The notes under the pieces were generated by a model. The model saw only the letters and a program-made list of their open reading frames with translations, searched no databases and was not told the origin of the DNA. Shown one piece after another: positions 34,521-49,500 of a stretch of 64,000 nucleotides of DNA (within the stretch, counting starts at the first letter, position 1; each line of letters begins with the position of its first letter). A program made the translations under genes and the position numbers. Source of the stretch: Girardinichthys multiradiatus (lineage: Eukaryota > Chordata > Actinopteri > Cyprinodontiformes > Goodeidae). The stretch is from contig NC_061808.1 of NCBI RefSeq assembly GCF_021462225.1, positions 22,419,119-22,483,118 on the forward strand. Reading direction: 5' to 3'.

Positions 34521-37500
34521 TTATATGGGCGTGTGTGCGTGCTGTGAGGAGGAAGAGGGAGAGGCTGCGGGATTGGAGGAGGAGAGTGAGGAGGGAGGCA
34601 GCTGTGGGGTGCCGGCGGAGGAGGAGGAAGAGGTGGAGGCAGATGATGTGGAGGCGGCAGCGGCGGCTGATGAAGAGGTCTCGATCATGCTGCTGTGAGT
34701 GATGAAGCGCAGACGCAGCTTCATCGCCGGACGAAGAGTCATGATGATTTTCTCCACCTGGACGGAGAGGAGGAGGAAGATGGAGATGGTTATAAGTAGT
34801 TTGAATTTAATCTTATGTTCATATTTTGTTCTCTGATGTTGTAAATATGATGAAATAAGTGAAAACTCATCAGATTTACTTCCGTCACATAGATAACTTA
34901 AATGAATATCATCAAGTGATTTCTCTGACAACTGATTATATTGTTTTGTTTTCTCTATTGTTCTCATATGCAGTCTTAAAACTCATGGGTGCATCATCCC
35001 TAACGGGCAAAAACATATGAGAACATGCTAAATTAATTTGAAACTTTGAATCTGGTGTATCTGACAAAACAAAGTTCAGCTGTGCTCAGCTTTATTTTTA
35101 TTATCATATACATTCAACATCAACTTTATTTAGTAAATCTGTGCAATTGCTTGTTAAAAAAAAGACAAATGAACCAATCAACCTATCCCCTTTACGCATC
35201 TAGACGTCTCAGAATCGAAATGAAGAAGAAAGGGAATTTAGGCATCTTTCAACATGGGATGGTTGTTGGAGGTAGGACTGGCTGGTCTAGGTATGTCAGA
35301 AACTGCTGATTCACTGGGATTTTCACACTCATTTTTTTCATACAAAAGATTAAAAAAAACTATCCTAGGTTTGACCTCTCATATCACTTCTGGTAAAACT
35401 ATCATAGAAGTACAGAAAGTATATTTTGCAGAGAAGGTAACAATTTAATCAGTGTTTTCTCAGCTATTTGTTTAGGTTAACTGTGATCAACAGCGGCGTT
35501 CCAGCTACATTATAAGATGTTTTGATCAGATGAACACTGACTCAGTCTCTTGTCATTATCGGCTCCTCCCTCATCTTTTTGCTTCTTTGTGCTGAGGTTT
35601 TTTGCAATCTCAAACTGTATCCTGCTAAGGATAAAGTGTGAAATATGATTTTTTTTCCCTCTACTTACCTAATGTGGCCTCTTTTCTCATCTAGCAAGGG
35701 CAGAATTCTAATTTCCCCTCGGGGATCAATAAAGTATCTTTGAATTGAATTGATCTGCGACGCAAACTCACCTGCTCCTTCACGCTGTCTCCAGTGTACA
35801 TGTACTTGATGTGGTAGAGAAAATCACAGATCGGGTCCATGTAGCTGAGATGCTGGCAGTGCTGGTCGACGGCCTGCAGCATCTCATAGAAGGCCACCCC
35901 AATCTTTAACACAAACACATTCACATGAGCATAAAAATCTAAATAAGTGAATGACTCAGAAAGGTGTTACCAAAGGTACATTTTAGATATGACCATTGGT
36001 TGTATTTGTCAGCTAATAGTAGTTCTGTAATCGTACCTCTAGCATGCACCGTGTCCTTTCTTGCTGAAAGCGCTGCAGGAACGGACCGACCAGGTGATAC
36101 ACATAAAGTAGCTGGAACTCTGTCTGGACGATGGGCTTCAGAGTCTCTGAAAGGAATCTACACAAACAAATAAGTGCTACATCACGTGAGACCCCTATCG
36201 GGACAGAATGCCAGATGATAAAAGGTGGGAACGTTACTTGGGAATCAGAGAGAGCTGTCCGATGGATGAGTGGTGCCAAACGGCGTGTGTTAACGCCAGC
36301 ACGTAGCTGCAGTTCATTTCGCTGTAGCTTTGGTGGCAGGCGGTGAAGTCCAACAAGGCGAAGGGATACCCCGCCGACTCGGTCTCGGATGTCAGCGCCG
36401 GAGAGCTGAGCACAGAGACGATGCGGTCGTGGAGAACGATCCAGTAGGGTTCCTGCAAGAGGGGATTTTTTGAATTCCATTTGTTTACATTTATTTTCAG
36501 GAAACTCTCAAATGATCTGATGTTTTCTGCGTGTTTTCTTACAGGGAGAGCAGTGATCACCAGTCCAATGGCGTTCATCCAAGCTGTGATGTTCTCCCTG
36601 GGAACCAGAGGTTGACTAAAAGGTGAAAAAGATTTCAATCTCAACCACACAAATCAGCACTAACAGTCCTTTTCTGATGGTCAGCAATGAATAACTAAAG
36701 CTCTTGATGACGAGCAGTCTTTCCCTGTTTTGCAATCTGTTGCAATTTCCATAAAAATGTTGCCACTGTTAATGGCTTCATTTTTAAAACATCTTTTTAA
36801 AATGTAATTTTACTTCTACCTTCTCACCATTTAGTAGACATTCCTCTATGGTCGTTGCCTCAGCCTCTGGTTTATGTATTTTAGAGAACCTGGGTGAATA
36901 TCTTTCTTACTTATGCTTTTGATTTGCAAACAAGGAAATCACAGTCTTTGTTCAATGGATGTTTAAAAATTGAGGTTAAAAGAGAAAGAACTAAACCACC
37001 CGATGCTTAAAACAATCTTCAATCTGAACTTTATCTGCAAAACCTTTTAGCCCTCAATAAATTTAAAGTCCTTGTAAAAACTCTGCAGTCTAGACTGCAG
37101 CACAATGTCTGCTAAATGTTTTAATACTTTGGTTTATACTTATTTTATTTAAATCACAGTTCTGTTGTTTGATCTTTGCATTTCTCGGATCTCAATGAGA
37201 CAAACTAGGTTAAATACTGGAAATAAATGAATAAACAGAACAATCATAACGCCATGAAACATAGACTTGCATGCAATTCACATTGATTAAGAAGTTATTC
37301 TGTTTGTTGCACCTCTTCAACACAACATTGAGCAAAGCATTGCCAACGTCCTTCCCTGGCACGGCCAGAGCCATCAGCTCCACGCAGGTGACATGCAGGG
37401 CGTGAGCTGCAGGGTTGGGGAACTCATTGAACCTCCAGTCGCAGTTTGGGAAGGGTCCGGGCGACTTTCCGGCCATGGGTGGGGGCAAGAGTTAAGGAGG

Positions 37501-40500
37501 GTTAAGATGGAGTAGGTGAAAGTTAGGTTTAATAAAGCAAAGGTTTCACCGTTATAATTAATGAGCTGCCATAACACAGCATGCAGAAAAAGCCCTGAGA
37601 CTGATTTTATCTTGCTGCCAGACAATTCTAACAGCATGTTGGGGAACAATAAGCAAAACATTGATTTTAATTGGTATTCTAAACTATCGAGGGAGACATA
37701 CTATTAGGACTAACAAATATATTAGCCAAGAGCCCCAGTACCCCACTGCATCAGTCTGGTCTTGTTATGGTGATGATCTGTCAGACGACACAGAGATTAT
37801 TAAAGGATATTGTCCACAAGGCGCCCAATCAGCTTGCAGTAGTAGGTGTCATCAGGGATCCAGACGTTGTCCTCCCTGGGATTCATGCCAAACTTCAAAT
37901 AGGTCTCACTCAGACACCATCCTGGGGTTCGGTTGTCCTGCAAAACGAAAGCTTCAGGTTCAACACTGTTGCTCATACTGAACAGTAATGTCTGTTGTAA
38001 ACTGTGCTTCCTCTCTCAGCCTGCCTTCAGTGAAGACATGATGGCATGAACCAGCTTCCTCTTCAGGTTGGTTCTGTCTCTCAGATGTCGTTCGTAGTAG
38101 TGAAGGGTGTTGTACAGGTACGTCACGGGGCGGTCTGCACACAGAAGACACCTGCAAATAAAAACACTGGTCCACACGAATTATATAAATATCTTACTGA
38201 AGTTTCTCTAACAGGTGGTCTCCCTCACCGTGGAACTTGTACAGTCCCCCGAGGTGATCCAGCAGCGTTTCCAGAGACTTGGAGACGGGGAGGAGCTCGA
38301 GGAAGCGGTGGATGACGATGTCGAAGACGGGCAGGAAGCGCAGACAAACGTTACCAAAGTAGATTGGCAGGTACTGAGACTGCAGCTGCAAGGGAGGGCT
38401 CACTTGTTCTGCAAGACCCTCAAAGTACAACTTCTCAGGGTATTTCTGATAAAGAAAAAACAGCATCGTTTATTTTACATCAGTCTGCTGTCAATGTAGC
38501 ATCTCCTGTTTTAGCTCCATCTTATATCTCATACACACGTTTTTATGTTAAAATTACTTTTTCAAACAAGTTTTGCTGACTTCTCAGTCTTTGTTTTATA
38601 AATATATGTAAATAATCCGACAGAGGTTTCAAACTGTGGGGAAGAGGAAGGATAGAAATCTGCAGGTTTCAGTGACTTCAATTTCAGATTTTTTGAAACC
38701 TTTTTTTATACCCTCATGATTTAAATTTATTTAAATGTTAAAAAAATAAATAATTAGGTAGGGAGACCTAATAGCTATATAACAAATATGTAACCTGAGA
38801 TAGCGTCACGAGAATGCTACAAATGGGACAGACGGAAAGAAGGTTAGACAGACACAAGGACGCAGATGCATTGATAAATGGATGGACGAACAGAGATAGG
38901 CAAATGGACGGACGGTAGGACGGATGTATGTACAGACGGACATAATGATGGACGGACGAACAAACTGTTCGTCAAAATTTTTAGAGAACAGAATAAAAAA
39001 CAAAAAAGCCTGGAAACAACAATTTTTTCCCCTCTCCTTCTTCTCATCCTGAAAAACACTAGACCAAGTTTTCCAGACTCAACATTTTGACAAATAAAAA
39101 CACTTTTTTTTTTTTAAACAGGCACCTTGTGGTAGCTCATGTGTTTGTTATGCCAGTCGCTCTGCAGCCAGTGCTCAGGAGCATTCTCCTTCACAAAATC
39201 ATTGACTCGGTTCCTAAAGTCGTTCGGCTTCAACAGAAGGAGCTGGATTATGAAGTAGCAAACCTGAGCCTCATTCCCCTCGTGGCTTCGCATTGCCTAA
39301 AAGAAGAGAACAGTAAACGCTGAACCAAAAAGAGCAAGTATGCATAAATAATGCTACATTTCTCTAAAGGTTCTCACCAGACACAGGATGAGTCTATCCA
39401 GGGTGACTATGTTGTATTTCCAGACCATGTCATTCAGGATTTCAATGCACTTGTTGAGCTGCTGTCCACCAGCAGAAGTCGAGAACTCATAGACAAGAAA
39501 GTCTGCGAATGTGCGCACGTGAGCCACCAATGCACGAGCTCCGATTCGCTCCAAAACCCTGATGTGGGAGTGGAGGGAAAGCCCGAACAAGTCATGTAAG
39601 GTTTTAGATCATGACAGCATGCTCTCTTAATACGAACAGTGTCTCCAGACCTGAATCCTATCTGGTTTATGCGGTCCGTCTCCAGAAGCATCTTCCACAG
39701 GAGACACAGGAACAGGGGAGGAGAGCCCTGCATGGAGAAGTGGGTGATGATGTCGTTCTCATTGGCCATTGACTTCCACTTCCTGTATTCCTCCTCCACA
39801 TTCTTTTTCAGGTTGAATCGAGACTCCTGAGGAACATTGTTCTGCTTGAAGAACGCCTGGATCACAAACAGAGGTATTATTTCATATTAATTAGTTGTTT
39901 AATCCATGTCGGGCCTGCAGAGGGATAAGCGTGGCACCTGCAGAGGAGCTGGGAAGCAGGACAGAGTGTGTGATGCCCAGTTGTGAGGCGTAAAGCTCAT
40001 GATGGTCTGGAGGATGTCTTTACACCAGGTGCCATGAATGGAGTCGGATCCGGTGAAAAAATCTACAAGTATACAGAGCAGGTGGCCTTTGAGTTCAAAA
40101 AACATGTCACCATAAACGATACTGAAGCCAGAACTTAAACAAAAAGGGACAAAATTACTCAAGAGAAAAGAAAAGATCTGAAGACAATGTCCACTGGAAA
40201 GTACCGGTCACATGTGTGGCTCTGGCCAGCGTGAGGATCAAAGCTCGGTTCAGCTCCTCTGACTCAGCTGACAGGACCGTCTTCGGGTCATTGAGGAAGC
40301 GAGTGAACTGAGGTTGGACCTCTGAACTCCCCAGAGCTGTGATCAGCCGCAGAGCAGTGCTCTCAACACTGAGGAAAGAGACACAAATCATTCAGGTGTA
40401 TACTTTCACAGTGCCCAACACCACAATTACTGTTCTACTGCCTTTCCACATTAAATTATACAGATGCCGCTTAATAAATTAGACTATTATTGAAAAGTTC

Positions 40501-43500
40501 ATTTATTTGAGTAACTCAATTCACTAAAATTATATAGATTAATAACAAACAAACATGATGTTTTCAAGCCTTTATTTCTTTTAATTATGATGATTTGCCG
40601 TTTATAGCTGATGGAAAAAAAACATCTAATTTCTTAGAAGATTAGAATATTACAGAACAAAACACATGGGCTTAATTAAAAGTATGTTTAGCACCTGCTT
40701 AAAGGGTGGTATTTTCAAGAGGTACTTTTAACCTGACAAACATGCCTCATTGGAATGGGTATTCAATAACAGAGATCCCACCACTAAACCTTGAGGAACC
40801 CCTTTTGAAATGTTGGTAATTTCTAATCTGTATCGTTTATTTGGATATCCTGGAATCTATTTTTTCCATATAACTTATTAACCAAATTGCTGCCCCTCTC
40901 ATACTGAATATTTGCTGTTTCCTTGGTAATGTTTATCACCAACAGTCTAAAAGGCTTTTTTAAGATCTAAGGACACAGCTAGAAAATCTTCCTTATTACC
41001 TCACGGTTGTCATTTTTATTCTATCTACTTTTGCTATCTGCCTTTAACGCAACTTATTTCCTACAGCTTTTTACTTAGAAAACCTGCAGGCTGCAAAATA
41101 ACTACATTTCCTTGTTATTATCTCAAATAACACTGGATGTATGTGCATATGTTAAAGTTACCATAGATGCAGCTGATTCTGGTTGGTCTGGGGCACTGCA
41201 GCTAGACTGTGTAGATGACTTAGTAGCTGAACCCTGTAGTGCGGCTGGATGTGATGCATCCTGTAGCTGAACATCTCCAGTAAGGTGTGAAGGATTCCCC
41301 ACGCATGAGATTTAAACACGTTGGGCAGCAACTGACCTGAACAGATAAGATCCTCATAGTTCTTGCACACTGACATTTATTTCTGCTCAAATTGCAGCAA
41401 TTTTTCCCCCTTAAAACATAAAGAAACTAAACAATTCTCAGTTCGTTTGTTTTAAGTTATTCTTGCTCATAAAAAACATTACTTGGTGGTGACATTTTAT
41501 AAACTTTAAGGCAAAACAGATAAAATCAGCTGTCTTCATCAACTGTCACAAAATATAACAATGTTAATAAATCATAATATACGGATCTGTTTTAACAGGA
41601 CCGTTTCTCTGAGCATCCCATAATGCATGATGCTGCCACCACCATGGTTTAATGTAGAGATGGTGTGTTTAGTGTATCATTCAACTTCCATGTCAGGATT
41701 ATGTACTACTTTGTGTCGAAATGCAAACAAAATACCTTGAGTGTGTAGGGAAATGTGGCAAAAGGTTCAAAACATTAAGAGCTTTTGCAAAGTTTAGTAT
41801 ACTGGTTCAATAAAGAACCTTAAAATGATTAAAATCCCGTTTTAGTTCATCTTATGTCAAAATTTAAATGAAGTGAACACTTACTAATAAATCCCTTGAT
41901 GCCCAATGACTCGATCTCCATATAGACCAAAAGCCTGCTGTATGTTTCCACTAGTGCAGGAGCCAGGGCGACGCTGGACTTGGCATGGGCCAGTTTGATC
42001 ACACGTGTGGCGATGCTGTGGATCAGGCTGAAGACAGACAGGCAGACACATACGTTAAAGAAATCCACATCCGGTAAATGTGTTGTCCTCTTTTGATTTT
42101 TCTGCTACCTCATTTTTGCATGCACTGTGAGAGAATCCAACAGGTTCATGGGCAGCGGAGTGACCGATCCCGACGCCATGCAGCTGGTGCCGGGCAGGTT
42201 GATCCTCATGGATCCGTTTCCATAAATGGTCTCCACCAGGACGCCCATTGGCAGAGAGAAGCAGTCAGAGTTGGTGCTATAGGCGTTACACAGCAAGGCG
42301 ATCTTATAATCAGACATGACCAGGTTTTTGTTGCGTAGCGACTGCTGGAGAAACCTAAGATGAAGACAATTAAAATTAGTAAACTGATAAACTGAGACAG
42401 GCATTTGCATTTTGGGACTTCTGATGTTAAATATATGTACTCATGGTGCAGTTTGAGAGAGTGTGGTATGGGTATCTGTAGCTTGGAGTTGTCGTTCTGA
42501 GCTTTGCGGTTCAGGTGGATCCAGATGCAGGTCATGGCAAAGGAATGGGTCGACTGAGGCTTGCTAATGTCAGGAACTGGTATACACTGAAAAAGTAAAA
42601 AAAAAACAACAACAAATAAACATTGTTAAATGCTACAGTTACTCGTGAAAAACTACGATTAAAGATTTAGAGTAAGATTAAAATCGAAAAGGAAGACAAA
42701 AAAATGAAATGCACTGGTTCACTTTTATTTACCTCTTTTTCTGGGTAAAGCAGGTCAAACAGTTTCATGACCGGCAAGAAGTCAGCTAAGGCATTCTTCT
42801 GAATGCTGCCTGATATGAACTGCAGCAGGACCCACATCAGGTGATCTCTCCCTTTAATAAGACCTCTGCCTGCAAGCTAAAGAGAAAGAGTGGCTGAGAA
42901 AAAGATGGATAATAAAAGCTAAGATTTCTTTCCTAATCCTTGTCATATAGCCTTTTATCATAACTTTAAAAATCAATAGGATGCTGGTTGTGCATCAACG
43001 TACCGAATGTAAGGTTCTCTCTCTATAACATGTACTATTAACAGGGGTCCTAAATATTTTCCAAGTCAAAATTCTAGATTATTTCGAATTCAAGTTTCTT
43101 GATTTTTCTGGCTTTTAAAAAATTAAATTCTACAGATGTTGGAGTCCCCTAAATGACTTGTGTAAACATTTCTTCGTCTTTTAGGTAATCGAACAAGTGA
43201 TAAAGATGGGAAACTCAATTATTTTTTCCACACTTCTCTAAAGTTTTAAAAAAGATCAAAATCAAACTTCTTAACTTTTCAAGACTGCACAGAAACCATG
43301 TTAAGACTGCCGAGATAGTTAAATCAACACTTAATCTGCCATGTATTCACTCCAACCCAACTGTGCTAAAGGCAATGATTCACAAGTTTCCTGAGATCCA
43401 CTGCATACATTCATATTCTCAGTAATAAGGACACAAGCACCAACATTGGTCACGGAAGCCGTCTTACCTTCTGATGCAAAGAGAGCACCATGTGAGGGAA

Positions 43501-46500
43501 GCTTGCGAACTGAAACAACACAAAGAAGATGAGCTGGGAGGAGAGATGTTGCCACAGCAACTGGCTCGTTCCTCCGATGTCGGCGTCGAAATGCTCCTCG
43601 GTCTCTGAGCGCTCCATGGCGTACACCACCAGGTCCACTAGCTGCTCCTCCAACACCGGGCATCGCTGCTTTTGCTGCAAGGCGAGCAGTGGAGTGTTAA
43701 AGAGCGGAGAACAAAGTAAGGTTAAAACAGACGGGAATATTAATACAACAGCACTAAAGTTTCACATGCCACAGCCATTATTAAACACAGACTCAGAAAA
43801 TATATTTGAATCCCTCTCATGCAGGACTGCATCTTTCTGAGGTTCTACTGTAGCTTCCCTCGTCCCTAAATTTTACTGAGTTGCTCTCAAAATTTAAACT
43901 TAATTCAAATGTTGGTCCACAGGCAAAAAACCTTATTTGGATTGGGTTGTATGGCATAAACAAACCAGTAACAAAAGTGCATCGTTACCACGGGATGATT
44001 TATGTGCACACTGAGTAATTATTTAAATGCCCAGTGGTAAAATAAAGCAAGTAAAATTCACCTGCATAAAAATACAGAGTTTCAGTTTATATTTATATTA
44101 GGTAACAGTATATTAGGTAGTTCAGGTTAAAATTAGAATTTCAATTTATAAAAAGATATAATATTCTTTGGGGTATAAAGACAAATATCTTTTTTTTTCT
44201 TTTTTTTAAAAAGGGGTAGAAGAGTGGGGGAAAACTGAAATAAAAGAGAAAAACAGGGTAGACGCAAGAACATAAAATAGGCGTTACTGGTAGGCAGGAA
44301 AACGGCTGAATAAAGGGATGTTAACGCCCCACACTGTCAGTGGGTTTATGTACAATTCCTCCAAAATATATTTTACATCTTTATTTATTGAACTTTTCTC
44401 CTCCTGCTCATTTTATACTGTTTTCTTAAATATTTATTTTAGTTTTGATTGGAATTTTTACTAGGTTGCTATAAAAAGGAATGTCCTGATCCAGTCCAAA
44501 CCCATTTTTAAATGAGTCTCTGATTAAACTCCCAATTCTGTTGCTGGTGAACTGGGTGCCTTTTCATGGCTCGTCAAACCGTAATACAGGCTTAACGTGT
44601 TATTTCATCGATCTACTGAATCTGTTTTTTGTTTTCAAACAATCTGAGTGTTTTTCACCCTGCACAATAATGCTCACAGTAAGACTGGCTGCTGCAGCTT
44701 CCCGTTTGTCTGTCAGATGACCTGCTGCTTTGGATGTTTTTATGCTGTTCAAAGCAAAGACCAAAGTTCATAAACCTGGAGAGGGGCTTTTTTTCTTTGT
44801 TGTCCGGAGACCATTTACTGGAATTGCACTGACATATACAGGTCCTTCTCAAAATATTAGCATATAAAGTTCATTATTTTCCATAATGTCATGATGAAAA
44901 TTTAACATTCATATATTTTAGATTCATTGCACACTAACTGAAATATTTCAGGTCTTTTATTGTCTTAATACGGATGATTTTGGCATACAGCTCATGAAAA
45001 CCCAAAATTCATATCTCACAAAATTAGCATATTTCATCCGACCAATAAAAGAAAAGTGTTTTTAATACAAAAAACGTCAACCTTCAAATAATCATGTACA
45101 GTTATGCACTCAATACTTGGTCAGGAATCCTTTTGCAGAAATCACTGCTTCAATGCGGCGTGGCATGGAGGCAATCAGCCTGTGGCACTGCTGAGGTCTT
45201 ATGGAGGCCCAGGATGCTTCGATAGCGGCCTTTAGCTCATCCAGAGTGTTGGGTCTTGAGTCTCTCAACGTTCTCTTCACAATATCCCACAGATTCTCTA
45301 TGGGGTTCAGGTCAGGAGAGTTGGCGGGCCAATTGAGCACAGTGATACCATGGTCAGTAAACCATTTACCAGTGGTTTTGGCACTGTGAGCAGGTGCCAG
45401 GTCGTGCTGAAAAATGAAATCTTCATCTCCATAAAGCTTTTCAGCAGATGGAAGCATGAAGTGCTCCAAAATCTCCTGATAGCTAGCTGCATTGACCCTG
45501 CCCTTGATAAAACACAGTGGACCAACACCAGCAGCTGACACGGCACCCCAGACCATCACTCACTGTGGGTACTTGACACTGGACTTCTGGCATTTTGGCA
45601 TTTCCTTCTCCCCAGTCTTCCTCCAGACTCCGGCACCTTGATTTCCGAATGACATGCTGAATTTGCTTTCATCCGAAAAAAGTACTTTGGACCACTGAGC
45701 AACAGTCCAGTGCTGCTTCTCTGTAGCCCAGGTCAGGCGCTTCTGCCGCTGTTTCTGGTTCAAAAGTGGCTTGACCTGGGGAATGCGGCACCTGTAGCCC
45801 ATTTCCTGCACACGCCTGTGCACGGTGGCTCTGGATGTTTCTACTCTAGACTCAGTCCACTGCTTCCGCAGGTCCCCCAAGGTCTGGAATCGGCCCTTCT
45901 CCACAATCTTCCTCAGGGTCCGGTCACCTCTTCTTGTTGTGCAGCGTTTTCTGCCACACCTTTTCCTTCCCACAGACTTCCCACTGAGGTGCCTTGATAC
46001 AGCACTCTGGGAACAGCCTATTTGTTCAGAAATTTCTTTCTGTGTCTTACCCTCTTGCTTGAGGGTGTCAATAGTGGCCTTCTGCACAGCAGTCAGGTCG
46101 GCAGTCTTACCCATGATTGGGGTTTTGAGTGATGAACCAGGCTGGGAGTTTTAAAGGCCTCAGGAATCTTTTGCAGGTGTTTAGAGTTAACTCGTTGATT
46201 CAGATGATTAGGTTCATAGCTCGTTTAGAGACCCTTTTAATGATATGCTAATTTTGTGAGATAGGAATTTTGGGTTTTCATGAGCTGTATGCCAAAATCA
46301 TCCGTATTAAGACAATAAAAGACCTGAAATATTTCAGTTAGCGTGCAATGAATCTAAAATATATGAATGTTACATTTTCATCATGACATTATGGAAAATA
46401 ATGAACTTTATCACAATATGCTAATATTTTGAGAAGGACTTGTAATATATTAAAAAGATGGGCTGTGTTTGCTTTGTTTTACTGCTGATAGTTGTATCAG

Positions 46501-49500
46501 CTGAGTTGCAACTATGGTTACAAATCAGAAAACGGCTGGGATTTGGAATTTTTTTGAACGCCAACTCCTCTTTGCAACACAAGCACTGTATTTCTCTCCA
46601 TGCTATGCCTTCAAACACTAAAGTAAAACGTTCAAAAATGAATATTTTACAGCACTTTGGGTACCACTTGATGAATCAAAAACAAACCGGTGGCAGGTAT
46701 ATTGGATACTGCCAGGAAAAGGTGGCTGCAAGTCAGCTTTCTGACTTCAGGGGTAGTTCTCAGTCAGAAAAACAACAACGCCCTTGTAGAATTCCAACTG
46801 GGAAAGTCGGAGCCTTTTCAGCAGCCCAGAGTTTGGTGTCCAATATGGCTGCCGTGCATACGGCATGCAGTGAAAGTTATTTATTGGCACTTTTACCGGC
46901 TTGAACCTCATTGACTATTTCAATGCATAAAAAAAATATTGTGTTATCGACTTGGCACATGTAACCGTTTCCAACTTGAAACTACAACACTCAACTCGGT
47001 TGTGGAGTCATTCCAAGATCTGAACTCCAACTTATGGGACAAATCAAATGCAGCAAAACAGAACGTGTCATATTACAACATGCTAGCTTGGACCTAGCAC
47101 ATCAACAAACTGCTACGCATGAAAACAGCATAAACAGCAGTAAGATGGGAGTTTTTTTGAACACTATTGGTCTATGTGTCAAATTAGATATACCTTCAGA
47201 GAAAAACTCCTATTGGGGTAAAATATCTGTCACTGACAAACAAAAATCTTGACTAAAGCATCCAGAACGGCACAGGAGAGTGAGTTAAACAAATGTTCTG
47301 ATTTTATTTAAGTACTTTGTGGCAAATTCAACTTAGCCACAAAGCTCCACATTCAAAAAGAAATCAACTTGTCTAAAAGAACAAGAGAAACTCTAGGTAA
47401 ATACCGTATTTTCCGCACTATAAGGCGCACTTAAAAACCTTTAATTTTTTCAAAAAATGACAGTGCGCCTTGTAATCCGGAGCGCCTTATATATGGATCA
47501 ATTGGTTAATTGGTTGATCCATACTGGTTGTACACGGCGCTCTGTCAAAATGTTTCAGTACGACTGGTAAACTACAAAGCCACACCGCTTGCAGCATTAC
47601 GGCTACCGTAGTCAAGGGTGTTGCCGAAGTAATAGCGGTAAACACCTGTACTGTGCTTACTCCTAGTCCAACACCACTTGTGTGTGTATAACGTTTGAAT
47701 GTACTGTTGCAGGAATTGCCTGAACTATATGTGATTAGAAGCTCAGTGTGTGGGGTGTATGTTTCGTGTGTGTGTATGGAAGATGTTGACATTACTCCTC
47801 CGGACAGAGGTGGCGCTGTGTGTTGCCGTAGCTGAGAATCAAGAGTGAAGGAGTGACGTCGGTATTATTGTGTGTGTGGGGTGGGTAGAGACGGCTACCG
47901 GAGCAGCGGTGTATGAGTCTGTAAGCCCTGTGTTTTTACGTGCTGCAAAGTCATTAAAAAGAACCCTGAATCTCGTCAACAACTCAGCGTTTTGATGCTG
48001 TTTCTTCATGCTCAACTCAGCAACGTATGAGTGAGGGAGTTAACCCCGAGGAAACTAGTAACTTCGGCCCTGGAGAAAGCGTCTCCCCTGTGTCATCAGA
48101 CTACGGTCAGGGGACAGAAACAGGAAAGGTTAACAGTACTAACGTTTGATTTAGTGCATCAAACTATTTCTTTTACGTGTTTACTGAATCAGGGAAAAGT
48201 TCTCTTTCACGTTTTAACTAACGTTTGATTTCAACTTCAACTTCATAGACTCCAATGCATTCCTAACGTGCGGTTGGCTCTATTCAATAGATTTCTATGT
48301 AGAGGAGACCTTACCATGAGAGTGAATGGAGTTATCAGAACGCTGGTTTGTAGTGTATTAATAAAGTTTGACTGACTGACTTATCTGACTGTTTTGTTGA
48401 CATTTTTAGCACAGCTCCATCTAGTGGATGCATAACGCAACCCCAGTCAAACGTTTGACTGCAGTAGCTTCTATTCTATGCGCCTTATAATCCGGTGCGC
48501 CTTATAGTGCGGAAAATACGGTACAGTAAATTAAGAATAGATAGACTAAAATATGGCAAAAATAAACTTTAATAAGCTATATTGGTGGATCAGGACATTC
48601 CTACAAATAACCTGAAACTTCTGGTTTTATTTTTCTGTTTAAAATACATTGTAATGGTTATGGCCTGGATACTATACTTTAATGGTGCGGTATAGGGGTT
48701 GTTAAAATTAATGAAACTGTACTGTTGGCCTATACACCAACAGATGCAGTCCTATTTAATGTTTGAAGCTGTGAAAGATGTGTATAAAATAAGTCCTCTT
48801 TAGGACCTGCTGACAGAGTAGAACGGGTGAAGATCTCTACAGTTAGGATGTCATATGAAACCTCTGGGAGTTCCTATATAACTCGGACACAGACTGAGTT
48901 GAACAGCACAGCACAACACGACACAGCACAGCACAAAATGTCACTGAAAAGCACGGCAACTAATCAAGGTGTGACACGTTCCTGCATGCAGAACTGCAAG
49001 GTCTGGAGAGGCAGTCAAGGGGGGAGAGATGAAATTTGGAGGAAGAAGAGGAGGCTGTCCTTTGCTTTCTCATTGAAAATGTTTTTCTGTTTTTTATTTA
49101 TTTATTTTTGATCCAGCTATTGGTACAACCTCTTTTCCATGCTCACACAGGGGTAAAGAAAGCAACAAAGGGACAGAGAAAGGGAGAGGCGTAGCATCTG
49201 TGAAATTTCTGAAAATCACCCACATAGTTTATCTAGATTACTCCAAAAAACAACAATAAAATCAGCCCAATAATTGCTTTACAATCTCCATCACTGAACA
49301 TCTGAGTGAAGTCAATTAATGTAGCATATTTCTTCTCACCAATAACCTCCTAAATCAACCAAAAGCACTGAATTATACAAGGCCCAAGCTATTACAGCAG
49401 TTTAGCATCACAGACCAATCTGTGTGATCATCCGCATACAACAGAGCCTTCAAGCCTCCCTCACATCTGACTTTTCTCTTGGGTCCTGTAGCTCACCAAC

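Noticed and set aside
34514..34702. Arg-rich plus-strand open frame
   Set aside because: It is the antisense of the Ser/Ala-rich last exon of med23.
46458..46904. 148-codon open frame next to Tc1 copy 2
   Set aside because: There is no recognisable domain, it is antisense within a med23 intron, and it has no splice context.
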